From the NCBI RefSeq assembly GCF_023715845.1, contig NZ_JAMBOR010000022.1, forward strand, positions 1 to 59,850: a stretch of 59,850 bases of DNA, read 5' to 3'. Shown in pieces: positions 53,678 through 59,850 of this stretch. Source of the stretch: Fictibacillus phosphorivorans (lineage in GTDB: Bacteria > Bacillota > Bacilli > Bacillales > Fictibacillaceae). The stretch's first letter is position 1. Each line of letters begins with the position of its first letter. Below the pieces are notes generated by a model. The model saw only the letters and a program-made list of their open reading frames with translations. It was not told where the DNA came from and ran no database searches. Made by a program: the position numbers and the translations under genes.

Positions 53678-55461
53678 TCTGGAGGAGTGTTGTAGGTAAA
53701 CTCTCAGTAACTATTTTATTGTTGGTATTAGTCGTATTGACTGTACTGACTATATTGCTTACACAGTTTTTTGAGAATTTTTATGATAATCAGGCAAGAG
53801 AACAGTTAACGAAAATGGCTGACAGGCTTGTTTTGATTATGGAGAAGGATAAAAATAAAGAAGAAGCGATCAGGATTACAAGTGAAATGGCAGAAGCCTA
53901 TTCCATGTCCATTATGATTATTGACGAAAATCAGGAATCATTTATCGCCAATCATTCATTCAGCGATGCCCCTTATATACCTGTTTCAGTTTTTAGTGAT
54001 AACGAAAAGTTATCTTCCGTGGTGGATAAAGAAAAAAAGATCTATTTAAGGGACGAGTTCCCTGTTATCACGAAAGATAAAGAATCTTCGCATACAATGA
54101 TTCTTTATGGTGAACCCTACGAAACAGAAAACGGCAAAGGCGGCGTATATGTTTACCAATCGATCGAGAATATAACAAAAACAACAAACCATACAAAATA
54201 CCTTATCTTTCTAGCAGCGGGTATAGCTATTGTACTTACAATCATTTTTGCTTTCTTTTTATCTACTAGAATAACAGCTCCTTTAAGGAAAATGAGAGAA
54301 GCTGCTACTTCTATAGCAAAAGGTGAATTCGATATGAAAGTACCCATCTTAACACATGACGAGATCGGTGAACTAGGTATGACCTTTAATAGGATGGGCC
54401 GTCAGCTGAAAAACAATATTACCGCGTTGAATCAGGAAAAAGAACAGCTTACAAGTATCTTAAGTTCAATGGCTGATGGTGTTATTACATTTGATAGAAA
54501 GATGAATATCCTAGTAACGAATCCCCCTGCTGACCGTTTTTTACAAGCTTTTTATTATGAATCTGGCATGAAGGATGAAGTCGGGGGAAATGTACCAATT
54601 GCCGTAACGCAGCTGTTTCAACAGGTGGTTTCACTAGAAAGCGAGCAGATGGCCGAAATCAACCTGCAGGGACGGTCATGGGTGATCGTTATGACCCCTT
54701 TATATGACCATTCCGTAATCCGCGGTGCTGTTGCGGTCTTGCGTGATATGACAGAAGAGCGAAGAATGGATAAATTACGTGAAGATTTTGTAGCAAATGT
54801 CTCTCATGAACTAAAAACACCTATAGCAATGCTTCAAGGATACAGCGAGGCGATTGTCGATGATGTTGCAGAATCAGAAGAAGAGAAGAAGGAATTAGCA
54901 GGGATTATTTTAGATGAGTCAAAAAGGATGGGAAGACTTGTAAATGAATTGCTCGATCTTGCCAGGTTGGAAGCAGGACATATGAAGCTCCATTATTCAC
55001 ATTTAACCATCCATCCATTCGCTGAACGTATCGTAAGAAAATTCCAAGGTCCTGCGAAAGACAGAGACATAAAGCTAACACTTCATATTTCCGGTAACCA
55101 AGACGAGATGGATATCGATCCTGATCGAATCGAACAAGTCTTAACGAACTTAATAGATAATGCCATTCGTCATACTTCACATGGAGGAATGGTTCATCTG
55201 TCCATTGAATCAACGGATAGTGCTGTTAAGTTTTTCGTAAAAGACAACGGAACAGGAATTAAAGAAGAGGATCTTCCATTTGTTTTTGAACGTTTTTATA
55301 AAGGTGATAAAGCAAGAACAAGAGGAAAATCTGGAGGTACGGGTCTTGGACTTGCGATCGCCAGAAACATTGTAGAAGCTCATGGTGGCCAAATTAATGT
55401 TCATAGTAAAAATAATGAAGGTACAACATTCTCTTTCCTAATACCTCGAACGGTGAAATAA
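53674..55461 (+). CDS. resE: Sensor histidine kinase ResE
   Basis: Membrane sensor of oxygen limitation, 595 residues. TM1 (SVTILLLVLVVLTVLTILL), a ~140-residue outside domain, TM2 (YLIFLAAGIAIVLTIIFAFFL), HAMP, PAS (ILSSMADGVITFD), HisKA with His378 in NVSHELKTPIAML, and HATPase with NLIDNAIRHT, DNGTGIKEEDLPFVFERF and GGTGLGLAIARN. All kinase boxes are intact. Start overlaps the resD stop; the ribosome binding site is weak, so coupling is likely. Confidence 0.95.
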   Translation: MIWRSVVGKLSVTILLLVLVVLTVLTILLTQFFENFYDNQAREQLTKMADRLVLIMEKDKNKEEAIRITSEMAEAYSMSIMIIDENQESFIANHSFSDAPYIPVSVFSDNEKLSSVVDKEKKIYLRDEFPVITKDKESSHTMILYGEPYETENGKGGVYVYQSIENITKTTNHTKYLIFLAAGIAIVLTIIFAFFLSTRITAPLRKMREAATSIAKGEFDMKVPILTHDEIGELGMTFNRMGRQLKNNITALNQEKEQLTSILSSMADGVITFDRKMNILVTNPPADRFLQAFYYESGMKDEVGGNVPIAVTQLFQQVVSLESEQMAEINLQGRSWVIVMTPLYDHSVIRGAVAVLRDMTEERRMDKLREDFVANVSHELKTPIAMLQGYSEAIVDDVAESEEEKKELAGIILDESKRMGRLVNELLDLARLEAGHMKLHYSHLTIHPFAERIVRKFQGPAKDRDIKLTLHISGNQDEMDIDPDRIEQVLTNLIDNAIRHTSHGGMVHLSIESTDSAVKFFVKDNGTGIKEEDLPFVFERFYKGDKARTRGKSGGTGLGLAIARNIVEAHGGQINVHSKNNEGTTFSFLIPRTVK

Positions 55462-55523
55462 ATTATCATTCTTTCCCGATTAATCTTGTTTCATAAGGAA
55501 CAAGGACCACTTGAAAAAATAAT

Positions 55524-55551
55524 TTCACAATTTTCTCCAGTCGGTTATAAT
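55524..55551 (+). promoter_or_regulatory. Sigma-A promoter of the cobalamin-controlled unit
   Basis: TTCACA (55524-55529), 16-bp spacer and TATAAT (55546-55551), about 30 bp before the riboswitch aptamer. Confidence 0.7.
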
Positions 55552-55581
55552 GAAGTGGGAAAGAAAATTTCATAAGTGTTT

Positions 55582-55740
55582 AAACAGGTGCTGTCCATAT
55601 TGGACATGCATAATAGGGAAAACGGTTAAATTCCGTTGCGGTCCCGCCACTGTAATTGTGAGAAACCTAATTGATCTGCCACTGTGAAAACGGGAAGGCG
55701 TTAGGGGACGATGATCAAGAGCCAGGAGACCTGCCTGTTT
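55582..55740 (+). promoter_or_regulatory. Cobalamin riboswitch
   Basis: The P1 stem is AAACAGG (55582-55588) with CCTGTTT (55734-55740). The B12 box AGCCAGGAGACCTGCC (55720-55735) matches consensus, and GGTCCCGCCACTGTAA plus GCCACTG are also typical. It precedes the DUF4430/ECF genes and should turn them off when adenosylcobalamin is plentiful, through the terminator at 55824-55856. With these elements the 447-bp gap after resE is fully explained. Confidence 0.95.
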
Positions 55741-55823
55741 TGTACATGACATGACCTACGAGGATAGGGGGGTGTTAAAGCAGTGCCAATTGGCCGCTGT
55801 TTTCTGCCTATATACCATTTATC

Positions 55824-55856
55824 AATCTCCTTCGTAGTAGAAGGGGATTTTTTTTG
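55824..55856 (+). terminator. Terminator of the cobalamin riboswitch expression platform
   Basis: AATCTCCTTC (55824-55833) pairs with GAAGGGGATT (55840-55849), followed by seven to eight T. It sits between aptamer and first gene and is the likely attenuator. Confidence 0.8.
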
Positions 55857-55908
55857 GTTCAAAACACAAAAGTAAAAAAAGATCGTTAGACAAGAAAGAG
55901 GTATTAGG

Positions 55909-56310
55909 ATGAAAAAACTTATTTTAGTATTTATTGCACTGATGATGTTAATGGCTGGCTGTGGAACAACAGAGACAAAGAAAGTTTCTGATCAGCCAAA
56001 AACGGAAGAAAATAAAAAAGAACAAATAACCGTTCAAATCACAAAAGATAATGGCAAAGAGAAGGTTGCAGAAAAGGAAGTAGACATTACAGAAGAAACA
56101 AATGTAATGGATGTTATGAAGGGAAATTTCAAGGTAGAAACACAATTTGATGATTCCTTTATCAGCAGTATTGAAGGGATTGCTGGAAATGAACAGGATA
56201 AGACATCATGGTTCTTTTCTGTTAATGGTGAAGAGGCTATGAAGGGTGCGAAAGAAATCACATTGAAACCTGGTGATACTGTTGAATTTGACTTCCACAA
56301 GTATGAGTAA
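55909..56310 (+). CDS. DUF4430 lipoprotein, probable cobalamin-binding
   Basis: A 133-residue lipoprotein: signal peptide with lipobox LMAGC (Cys18), a polar linker, then one DUF4430 domain (ITVQITKDNG, TNVMDVMKG, GIAGNEQDKTSWFFSVNGE, LKPGDTVEFDFHKYE), the fold related to the C-terminal part of transcobalamin. Membrane-anchored outside the cell. The cobalamin riboswitch ahead and the ECF S-component behind point to a substrate-capturing role in B12 uptake; direct binding is inference. AAAGAGG precedes the ATG. Overlaps the next gene by 8 nt. Confidence 0.88.
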   Translation: MKKLILVFIALMMLMAGCGTTETKKVSDQPKTEENKKEQITVQITKDNGKEKVAEKEVDITEETNVMDVMKGNFKVETQFDDSFISSIEGIAGNEQDKTSWFFSVNGEEAMKGAKEITLKPGDTVEFDFHKYE

Positions 56311-56830
56311 GCTTACGATCAGAAGAATTACGATACTTGCAATGCTTGCAGCCCTCTTAACAGTAGGACGCATCACATTTACGATGATACCAAACGTTCA
56401 GCCTAACACTACGATCCTCATACTAGCATCGTTTGTACTCGGACCTGTTCAAGGGGTTATTCTAGCGATATTGAGCACATTAACTACCAACTTTTTTTTA
56501 GGTCATGGTATATGGACGTTCGGTCAGATGATCGCTTGGGGAATCATTGCCGTAATGAGCGGGCTCCTCGGAAAATATCGTCACAGGATTCCTTGGTGGA
56601 TCATGAGTGTATATGCAAGCTTCTGCGGTTTTCTGTTCGGTTTCATTATGTCGGTATTAATGGGAGGGGTTCTTACTCAAAAGTTCTGGCCATATTACCT
56701 GGCAAGTCTTCCGTTTGATTTAAACCATGCGGTTGGAAATTTCGTATTCTTTGTCGTGTTATACAAACCGCTCTTATATATCATGGAGAAGCAGATCAAC
56801 AACAATATCGACAAAAACGCCGCCTATTAA
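56303..56830 (+). CDS. ECF transporter S-component, probable cobalamin
   Basis: Membrane substrate-binding subunit of an energy-coupling factor transporter, 175 residues, about six hydrophobic segments: RRITILAMLAALLTVGRITFTMIPNVQPNTTILILASFVLGPVQG is the typical S-component opening. It would use the shared EcfAA'T module, which is encoded elsewhere. The start ATG overlaps the lipoprotein stop, so both are coupled under the cobalamin riboswitch. The substrate is inferred from that control only. Confidence 0.87.
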   Translation: MSKLTIRRITILAMLAALLTVGRITFTMIPNVQPNTTILILASFVLGPVQGVILAILSTLTTNFFLGHGIWTFGQMIAWGIIAVMSGLLGKYRHRIPWWIMSVYASFCGFLFGFIMSVLMGGVLTQKFWPYYLASLPFDLNHAVGNFVFFVVLYKPLLYIMEKQINNNIDKNAAY

Positions 56831-56845
56831 AGGCGGTTTTTTTTT
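56819..56845 (+). terminator. Terminator of the DUF4430-ECF unit
   Basis: CCGCCT (56820-56825) pairs with AGGCGG (56831-56836), followed by nine T. Confidence 0.9.
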
Positions 56846-56967
56846 GCGCTAATAACGTCTATGGAATCTGCAGTAATTCGATACAAGAGAATTTTTGAAA
56901 ATGGAGTTCAAAAATATGATTCTTTGAATAGGATAGTAAAGTTGATTCTTAACATGAGGAGGACAAA

Positions 56968-57057
56968 ATGAGAGACTATCTGAATCGTATTTTTGCGGTG
57001 TTATTTTTAACCCTATGTATAAGTGTGCTTTTTATCGGCGGTAAACTTGGAGCTTAA
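56968..57057 (+). CDS. Small hydrophobic peptide, 29 aa
   Basis: ATG with a strong AGGAGG 6 nt upstream, encoding a 29-residue peptide with one membrane segment (IFAVLFLTLCISVLFIGG) after a short polar start. Too short for usual annotation; the ribosome binding site supports it. It lies alone between the ECF gene and the phosphatase gene. Function unknown. Confidence 0.5.
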   Translation: MRDYLNRIFAVLFLTLCISVLFIGGKLGA

Positions 57058-57120
57058 ATACTTGATTGAAAGTGGAATTCGTGTTTACATATGGTAAAAC
57101 ATTTGTAAAAGGAGACCAAT

Positions 57121-57933
57121 ATGCTGACGGATTACCATGCTCATCTTGAAAAAGGCACTTTAACAATTGATTACCTAACGAAATTTGTGGAGACAGCAAA
57201 AGAAAAAGGAATCGAGGAATTTGGGATTTCTGAACATGCTTATCATTTCTATGAAACAAAAAACATTGTTTCAAAGCCATGGATGGAAGAAAGACGTTAT
57301 TATGCGATGGATGATTACGTAGACCTGTTTAAAAAGGCTGATAAGTTAGATCTTGACGTAAGAATGTCGATTGAAATGGACTATACGCCGGGAAGTCACG
57401 AGGAAATGGCATCCTTCATTTCCTCTTATCCCTTTGATTACGTTATCGGTTCTGTTCACTGGGTCGATGATTTTGGAATCGATCTTGCTGAATTCAGAAA
57501 AGAATGGGATCGAAGAGATCTGTTCGAAACATATAGAGCGTATTACGATCAAATCATAACGCTTGCGCAATCGAATCTTTTTGATATAGTCGGCCATATT
57601 GACTTAGTGAAAATTTTCAATTATGTTCCAAAGGATGAAGAATTTTTAATGGAGCAGTACGAAAGGGTGACAGACGCTTTAAAAGATTCAAAAACATGCG
57701 TAGAGATCTCGTCAGCAGGTCTGCGCAAACCTTGCGGAAGGTTATATCCCGAACCTGAGCTGCTTTCACTCTGTTATAAAAAAGGGATTCCTATCGTATT
57801 ATCTTCTGATGCTCACGAACCTCATCAAGTAGGGGAAAACTATGAATCTTCAATCGAACTGGCTAAAAAAACAGGATACACTACACTTATGACTTTTAAA
57901 GATGGTAAAAGGAAAGAAGTAGAATTAGGATAA
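57121..57933 (+). CDS. Histidinol-phosphatase family protein (PHP)
   Basis: PHP-domain phosphatase of 270 residues of the HisK/HisJ family, predicted to release phosphate from L-histidinol phosphate in histidine synthesis. Metal ligands are visible in DYHAHLE (His6, His8), ISEHAYHF, SIEMDYTPG, GSVHWVDD, GHIDLVKIF and SSDAHEP. AAAAGGAG precedes the ATG. It stands alone rather than in a his operon, so another phosphoester substrate is not excluded. Confidence 0.85.
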   Translation: MLTDYHAHLEKGTLTIDYLTKFVETAKEKGIEEFGISEHAYHFYETKNIVSKPWMEERRYYAMDDYVDLFKKADKLDLDVRMSIEMDYTPGSHEEMASFISSYPFDYVIGSVHWVDDFGIDLAEFRKEWDRRDLFETYRAYYDQIITLAQSNLFDIVGHIDLVKIFNYVPKDEEFLMEQYERVTDALKDSKTCVEISSAGLRKPCGRLYPEPELLSLCYKKGIPIVLSSDAHEPHQVGENYESSIELAKKTGYTTLMTFKDGKRKEVELG

Positions 57934-57935
57934 AG

Positions 57936-57970
57936 AAAAAACTTGGCTTATTATGAGCCAAGTTTTTTAG
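57936..57970. terminator. Bidirectional terminator
   Basis: AAAAAACTTGGCT (57936-57948) pairs with AGCCAAGTTTTTT (57956-57968), A-run and T-run on both sides, between the convergent phosphatase and serA genes. Confidence 0.92.
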
Positions 57971-57978
57971 TGTAGTCA

Positions 57979-59553
57979 TTATAGATCTAGCGGCTTACAC
58001 ACGAGTAAGTCTTCGATGGTCAGCAGTTCTTTTTGAATCTCTTCTGGCAGCTGAGTATCAAATGTTAATACCATCATTGCCTCACCGCCTACAGATTTTC
58101 TTCCTACGTGCATCGTTGCGATATTAATATGTCGTTCTCCTAAAAAGGCCCCAACTTTTCCTATAATTCCAGGTGTATCGCGGTGCTCAACATATAAGAG
58201 GGAGCCTTGAGGAACAAAGTCAACAGTGTATCCGTTTAATTGGATAATGCGTCCGCCGAACCCTTTAACTAATGTCGCGGATAATGTGAAGGTCCTGTTT
58301 TGTCCAGTGACTTTTACATGAATGATGTTCGGGTAGCCATAATCGTCGGTTCCACGTTTTTCTCCTACGACGATGCCGCGTTCGTTAGCTGCTACCATGC
58401 TATTGACATCATTAACAGGTCTGCCGAGCCTTGTTTTTAAAAAACCGCAAAGAAAGCTTCTGGTTAGTGATGTTGTATCCGTTTCAGACAGTGATCCGCC
58501 ATAGCCGATGGAAATTTCGGTGACTGGTTCTTTAAAAAATTGTGTAGTAAAAGAACCAAGAATTTGTGAAAAATCGTAATAAGCAATAAGCTTTTCATAA
58601 GTATCTTTTGATAATGACGGGAAGTTTACAGCATGTTTTAATGGTTTGTTTAAAATAAATGATTTAATCTCATCACTTGCCATATAAGCTACATTCTTTT
58701 GAGCCTCTATAGTTGAAGCGGCAATGTGGGGAGTAACGATAACATTTGGGTGATCAATCAATGAACGGTTAACAGGAGGCTCTTGTTCAAACACATCCAA
58801 AGCACATCCAGATAGATGGTCAATGTTCAGATAGTGTAGAAGAGCTTCTTCATCAATGATTCCGCCACGGGCACAGTTGAGTATGTAAGCGCCCTTTTTT
58901 GTGTGTTTCAGGTTATCATAATTTAAGAGTTTGCGAGTGTCTTTAGTAAGCGGAGTATGAACGGTAATAATATCACTCTTTTGAATAAGTGTATCAAGGT
59001 CTACGGATGTAACAGATAATTCTTTTTGTTTTTCCAAGGAGAAATAAGGATCGAAAACAAGTACGTTCATAGAAAAGCTTTTTGCACGTTTTGCGAGTTC
59101 AGAACCAATCCGGCCCATTCCAATAATACCAAGTGTTTTCTGATAAAGTTCCTGGCCCAAATATTTTTTTCGATTCCATTCACCGCTTTTTACAGATTGA
59201 TTGGCTTGCGGAATGTTGCGTACCAAAGACATCATCATAGCCCAAGTATGTTCAGCGGTTGAGATCGTATTTCCTTCAGGAGCATTGACGACCAAAACTC
59301 CTTTTTTTGTAGCAGCTGTAAGGTCTATATTATCAACACCAACTCCGGCACGGGCAATAATTTTCAAGCCTGAGAACTTTTCAAGGACCGGTTCGGTAAT
59401 CTTCGTGGCACTTCTGACCATTATTCCATCGATCGCTTCAGGATTTTCTACATCATCAATCTTTCCGAAGATGAGTTCTACCCCTTCAAGGTTTTCTAAA
59501 GGTTCAATACCCTCTCTTTTAATGCCATCACAAACTAAAACGGTTGCTGTCAC
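57979..59553 (-). CDS. serA: D-3-phosphoglycerate dehydrogenase SerA
   Basis: First committed step of serine synthesis, oxidising 3-phosphoglycerate with NAD. The 524-residue protein has the 2-hydroxyacid dehydrogenase core (VRSATKITEPVL, GRAGVGVDN-like ARAGVGVDNID, NAD loop GIIGMGRIGSELAKRA, catalytic Arg in NCARGGIIDEEAL, His in TPHIAAST), an intervening ASB domain, and a C-terminal ACT domain (VEHRDTPGIIGKVGAFLGERHINIATM) for serine feedback. The GTG after GAGGGGTGG is used; a GTG three codons upstream is within the ribosome binding site. Confidence 0.94.
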   Translation of the reverse strand: MTATVLVCDGIKREGIEPLENLEGVELIFGKIDDVENPEAIDGIMVRSATKITEPVLEKFSGLKIIARAGVGVDNIDLTAATKKGVLVVNAPEGNTISTAEHTWAMMMSLVRNIPQANQSVKSGEWNRKKYLGQELYQKTLGIIGMGRIGSELAKRAKSFSMNVLVFDPYFSLEKQKELSVTSVDLDTLIQKSDIITVHTPLTKDTRKLLNYDNLKHTKKGAYILNCARGGIIDEEALLHYLNIDHLSGCALDVFEQEPPVNRSLIDHPNVIVTPHIAASTIEAQKNVAYMASDEIKSFILNKPLKHAVNFPSLSKDTYEKLIAYYDFSQILGSFTTQFFKEPVTEISIGYGGSLSETDTTSLTRSFLCGFLKTRLGRPVNDVNSMVAANERGIVVGEKRGTDDYGYPNIIHVKVTGQNRTFTLSATLVKGFGGRIIQLNGYTVDFVPQGSLLYVEHRDTPGIIGKVGAFLGERHINIATMHVGRKSVGGEAMMVLTFDTQLPEEIQKELLTIEDLLVCKPLDL

Positions 59554-59671
59554 GTTTTCCACCCCTCAGATTCTTTATAAGTTGCATCAATATTTTGATA
59601 ATTTAACACATTCTTCATAAGGGTACAACCATGTTTTTTAAGATAGCGTTTTCATTTAAAAAAGAAACTAA

Positions 59672-59700
59672 TTGACAATGATAATCATCCTTAATAAAAT
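59672..59700 (+). promoter_or_regulatory. Fur-boxed sigma-A promoter
   Basis: TTGACA (59672-59677), 17-bp spacer and TAAAAT (59695-59700). The 19 bases at 59674-59692 (GACAATGATAATCATCCTT) match 15 of 19 positions of the Fur box GATAATGATAATCATTATC and cover the -35 and most of the spacer, so Fur would block it when iron is plentiful. No gene starts nearby on this strand; see the RNA entry. Confidence 0.75.
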
Positions 59701-59706
59701 AAAAAA

Positions 59707-59784
59707 AGCCCTCTTTAAAAGAGGGCTCAGAACGTAGACAAACCCCATTTCAACTTTGTTGAAAATGGGGTTTGTGTTGTTTTT
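59707..59784 (+). ncRNA. Candidate Fur-regulated small RNA
   Basis: Expected transcript from the Fur-boxed promoter. It would start near 59707, begin with a hairpin GCCCTCTT/AAGAGGGC (59708-59715 with 59719-59726), have a short linker, then a long hairpin CAAACCCCATTT with AAATGGGGTTTG (59739-59750 with 59763-59774) followed by T-rich TGTTGTTTTT, giving about 78 nt. The CCCTC element could pair with Shine-Dalgarno sequences, as in the B. subtilis iron-sparing RNA FsrA of similar size. No open frame with a ribosome binding site exists in it. Caveat: the first hairpin with the A-run could instead be a reverse-strand terminator of a gene beyond the window. Confidence 0.6.
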
Positions 59785-59816
59785 AAGTATTATTTTTGAA
59801 TAAACACACCTGGATT

Positions 59817-59848
59817 AAACTGGACATGGCCCTCGCCATGTCCAGTTT
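59817..59848. terminator. Long perfect hairpin at the window edge
   Basis: AAACTGGACATGGC (59817-59830) and GCCATGTCCAGTTT (59835-59848) form a perfect 14-bp stem with a CCTC loop. The sequence after it lies outside the window, so its direction and role as terminator cannot be decided. Confidence 0.5.
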
Positions 59849-59850
59849 GC

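Noticed and set aside
59201-59620. 139-codon frame opposite the 5' part of serA
   Set aside because: It mirrors serA codons, has no ribosome binding site, and serA is complete with all domains.
59706-59727. Simple reverse-strand terminator only
   Set aside because: Possible on its own, but it does not explain the Fur-boxed promoter pointing into it or the second hairpin with forward T-run; kept as a stated alternative.
1-59850. tRNA, rRNA, insertion sequences or prophage genes
   Set aside because: No cloverleaf with TTCGA-type T-arm, no rRNA segments and no transposase, integrase (other than XerD) or phage structural genes were seen.

Overview
The window is about 60 kb of a low-GC, endospore-forming Firmicute chromosome of the Bacillaceae (Bacillus/Fictibacillus-like). 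The evidence is a strong match in gene content and order to the yqj-yqk-fur-spoIIA-spoVA-lysA-scpAB-res-serA part of the Bacillus subtilis map, purine-rich ribosome binding sites (AAGGAGG type), frequent GTG/TTG starts, and T-box, L-box and LexA elements of Bacillus type. The genus cannot be fixed from sequence alone. There are no rRNA or tRNA genes, no transposase, no prophage and no CRISPR array.

Layout. Positions 1-11.4 kb: a reverse-strand unit (small basic protein, glycerophosphodiesterase, NADPH dehydrogenase namA); proI behind a proline T-box, divergent from yqjP-yqjQ; yqzH; a LexA-boxed Y-family polymerase with its YolD-like partner; a ZIP metal transporter; an unusual three-domain cell-wall hydrolase; and a TVP38 membrane protein flanked by two HPr-like proteins that lack the catalytic histidine. 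11.4-15.6 kb: a SwrC-type RND exporter divergent from a broken PadR regulator, then yqkB. 15.6-21.8 kb: HMG-CoA lyase divergent from a five-gene acetoacetate module (thiolase, scoA, scoB, atoE, thiolase). 21.8-27.1 kb: an array of TTGAGCGA repeats, yqkF, the tiny FtsZ inhibitor gene mciZ, nudF, an EndoQ-like gene, spoIIM, fur and yqzK.

27.1-31.5 kb: xerD and the nucleoside salvage genes deoB, punA and pdp. 31.8-39.7 kb: the sporulation block dacF, spoIIAA-spoIIAB-sigF and spoVAA-AF, with recognisable sigma-F, sigma-H and sigma-G promoters. 39.7-44.4 kb: a lysine riboswitch and lysA, ppiB, ypuF, the condensin subunits scpA-scpB and one unrecognised gene. 44.5-48.6 kb: a type III polyketide synthase pair and the spore-cortex group dacB-spmA-spmB with a sigma-E promoter. 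48.6-55.5 kb: rluB and the cytochrome c maturation/redox regulation genes resABCDE. 55.5-56.9 kb: a cobalamin riboswitch controlling a DUF4430 lipoprotein and an ECF S-component, probably B12 uptake. 56.9-59.85 kb: a 29-aa membrane peptide, a histidinol-phosphatase, serA, and at the right edge a Fur-boxed promoter in front of an approximately 80-nt hairpin-ended transcript that looks like an iron-responsive small RNA.

Most of the window is conserved core. The less ordinary parts are the Fur-boxed small RNA candidate, the paired His-less HPr-like proteins, the cobalamin-controlled DUF4430/ECF pair, the broken PadR gene beside swrC, the three-domain autolysin and the 20-21 bp period repeat array. 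All family calls come from reading motifs and remembered sequences; no database search was run.
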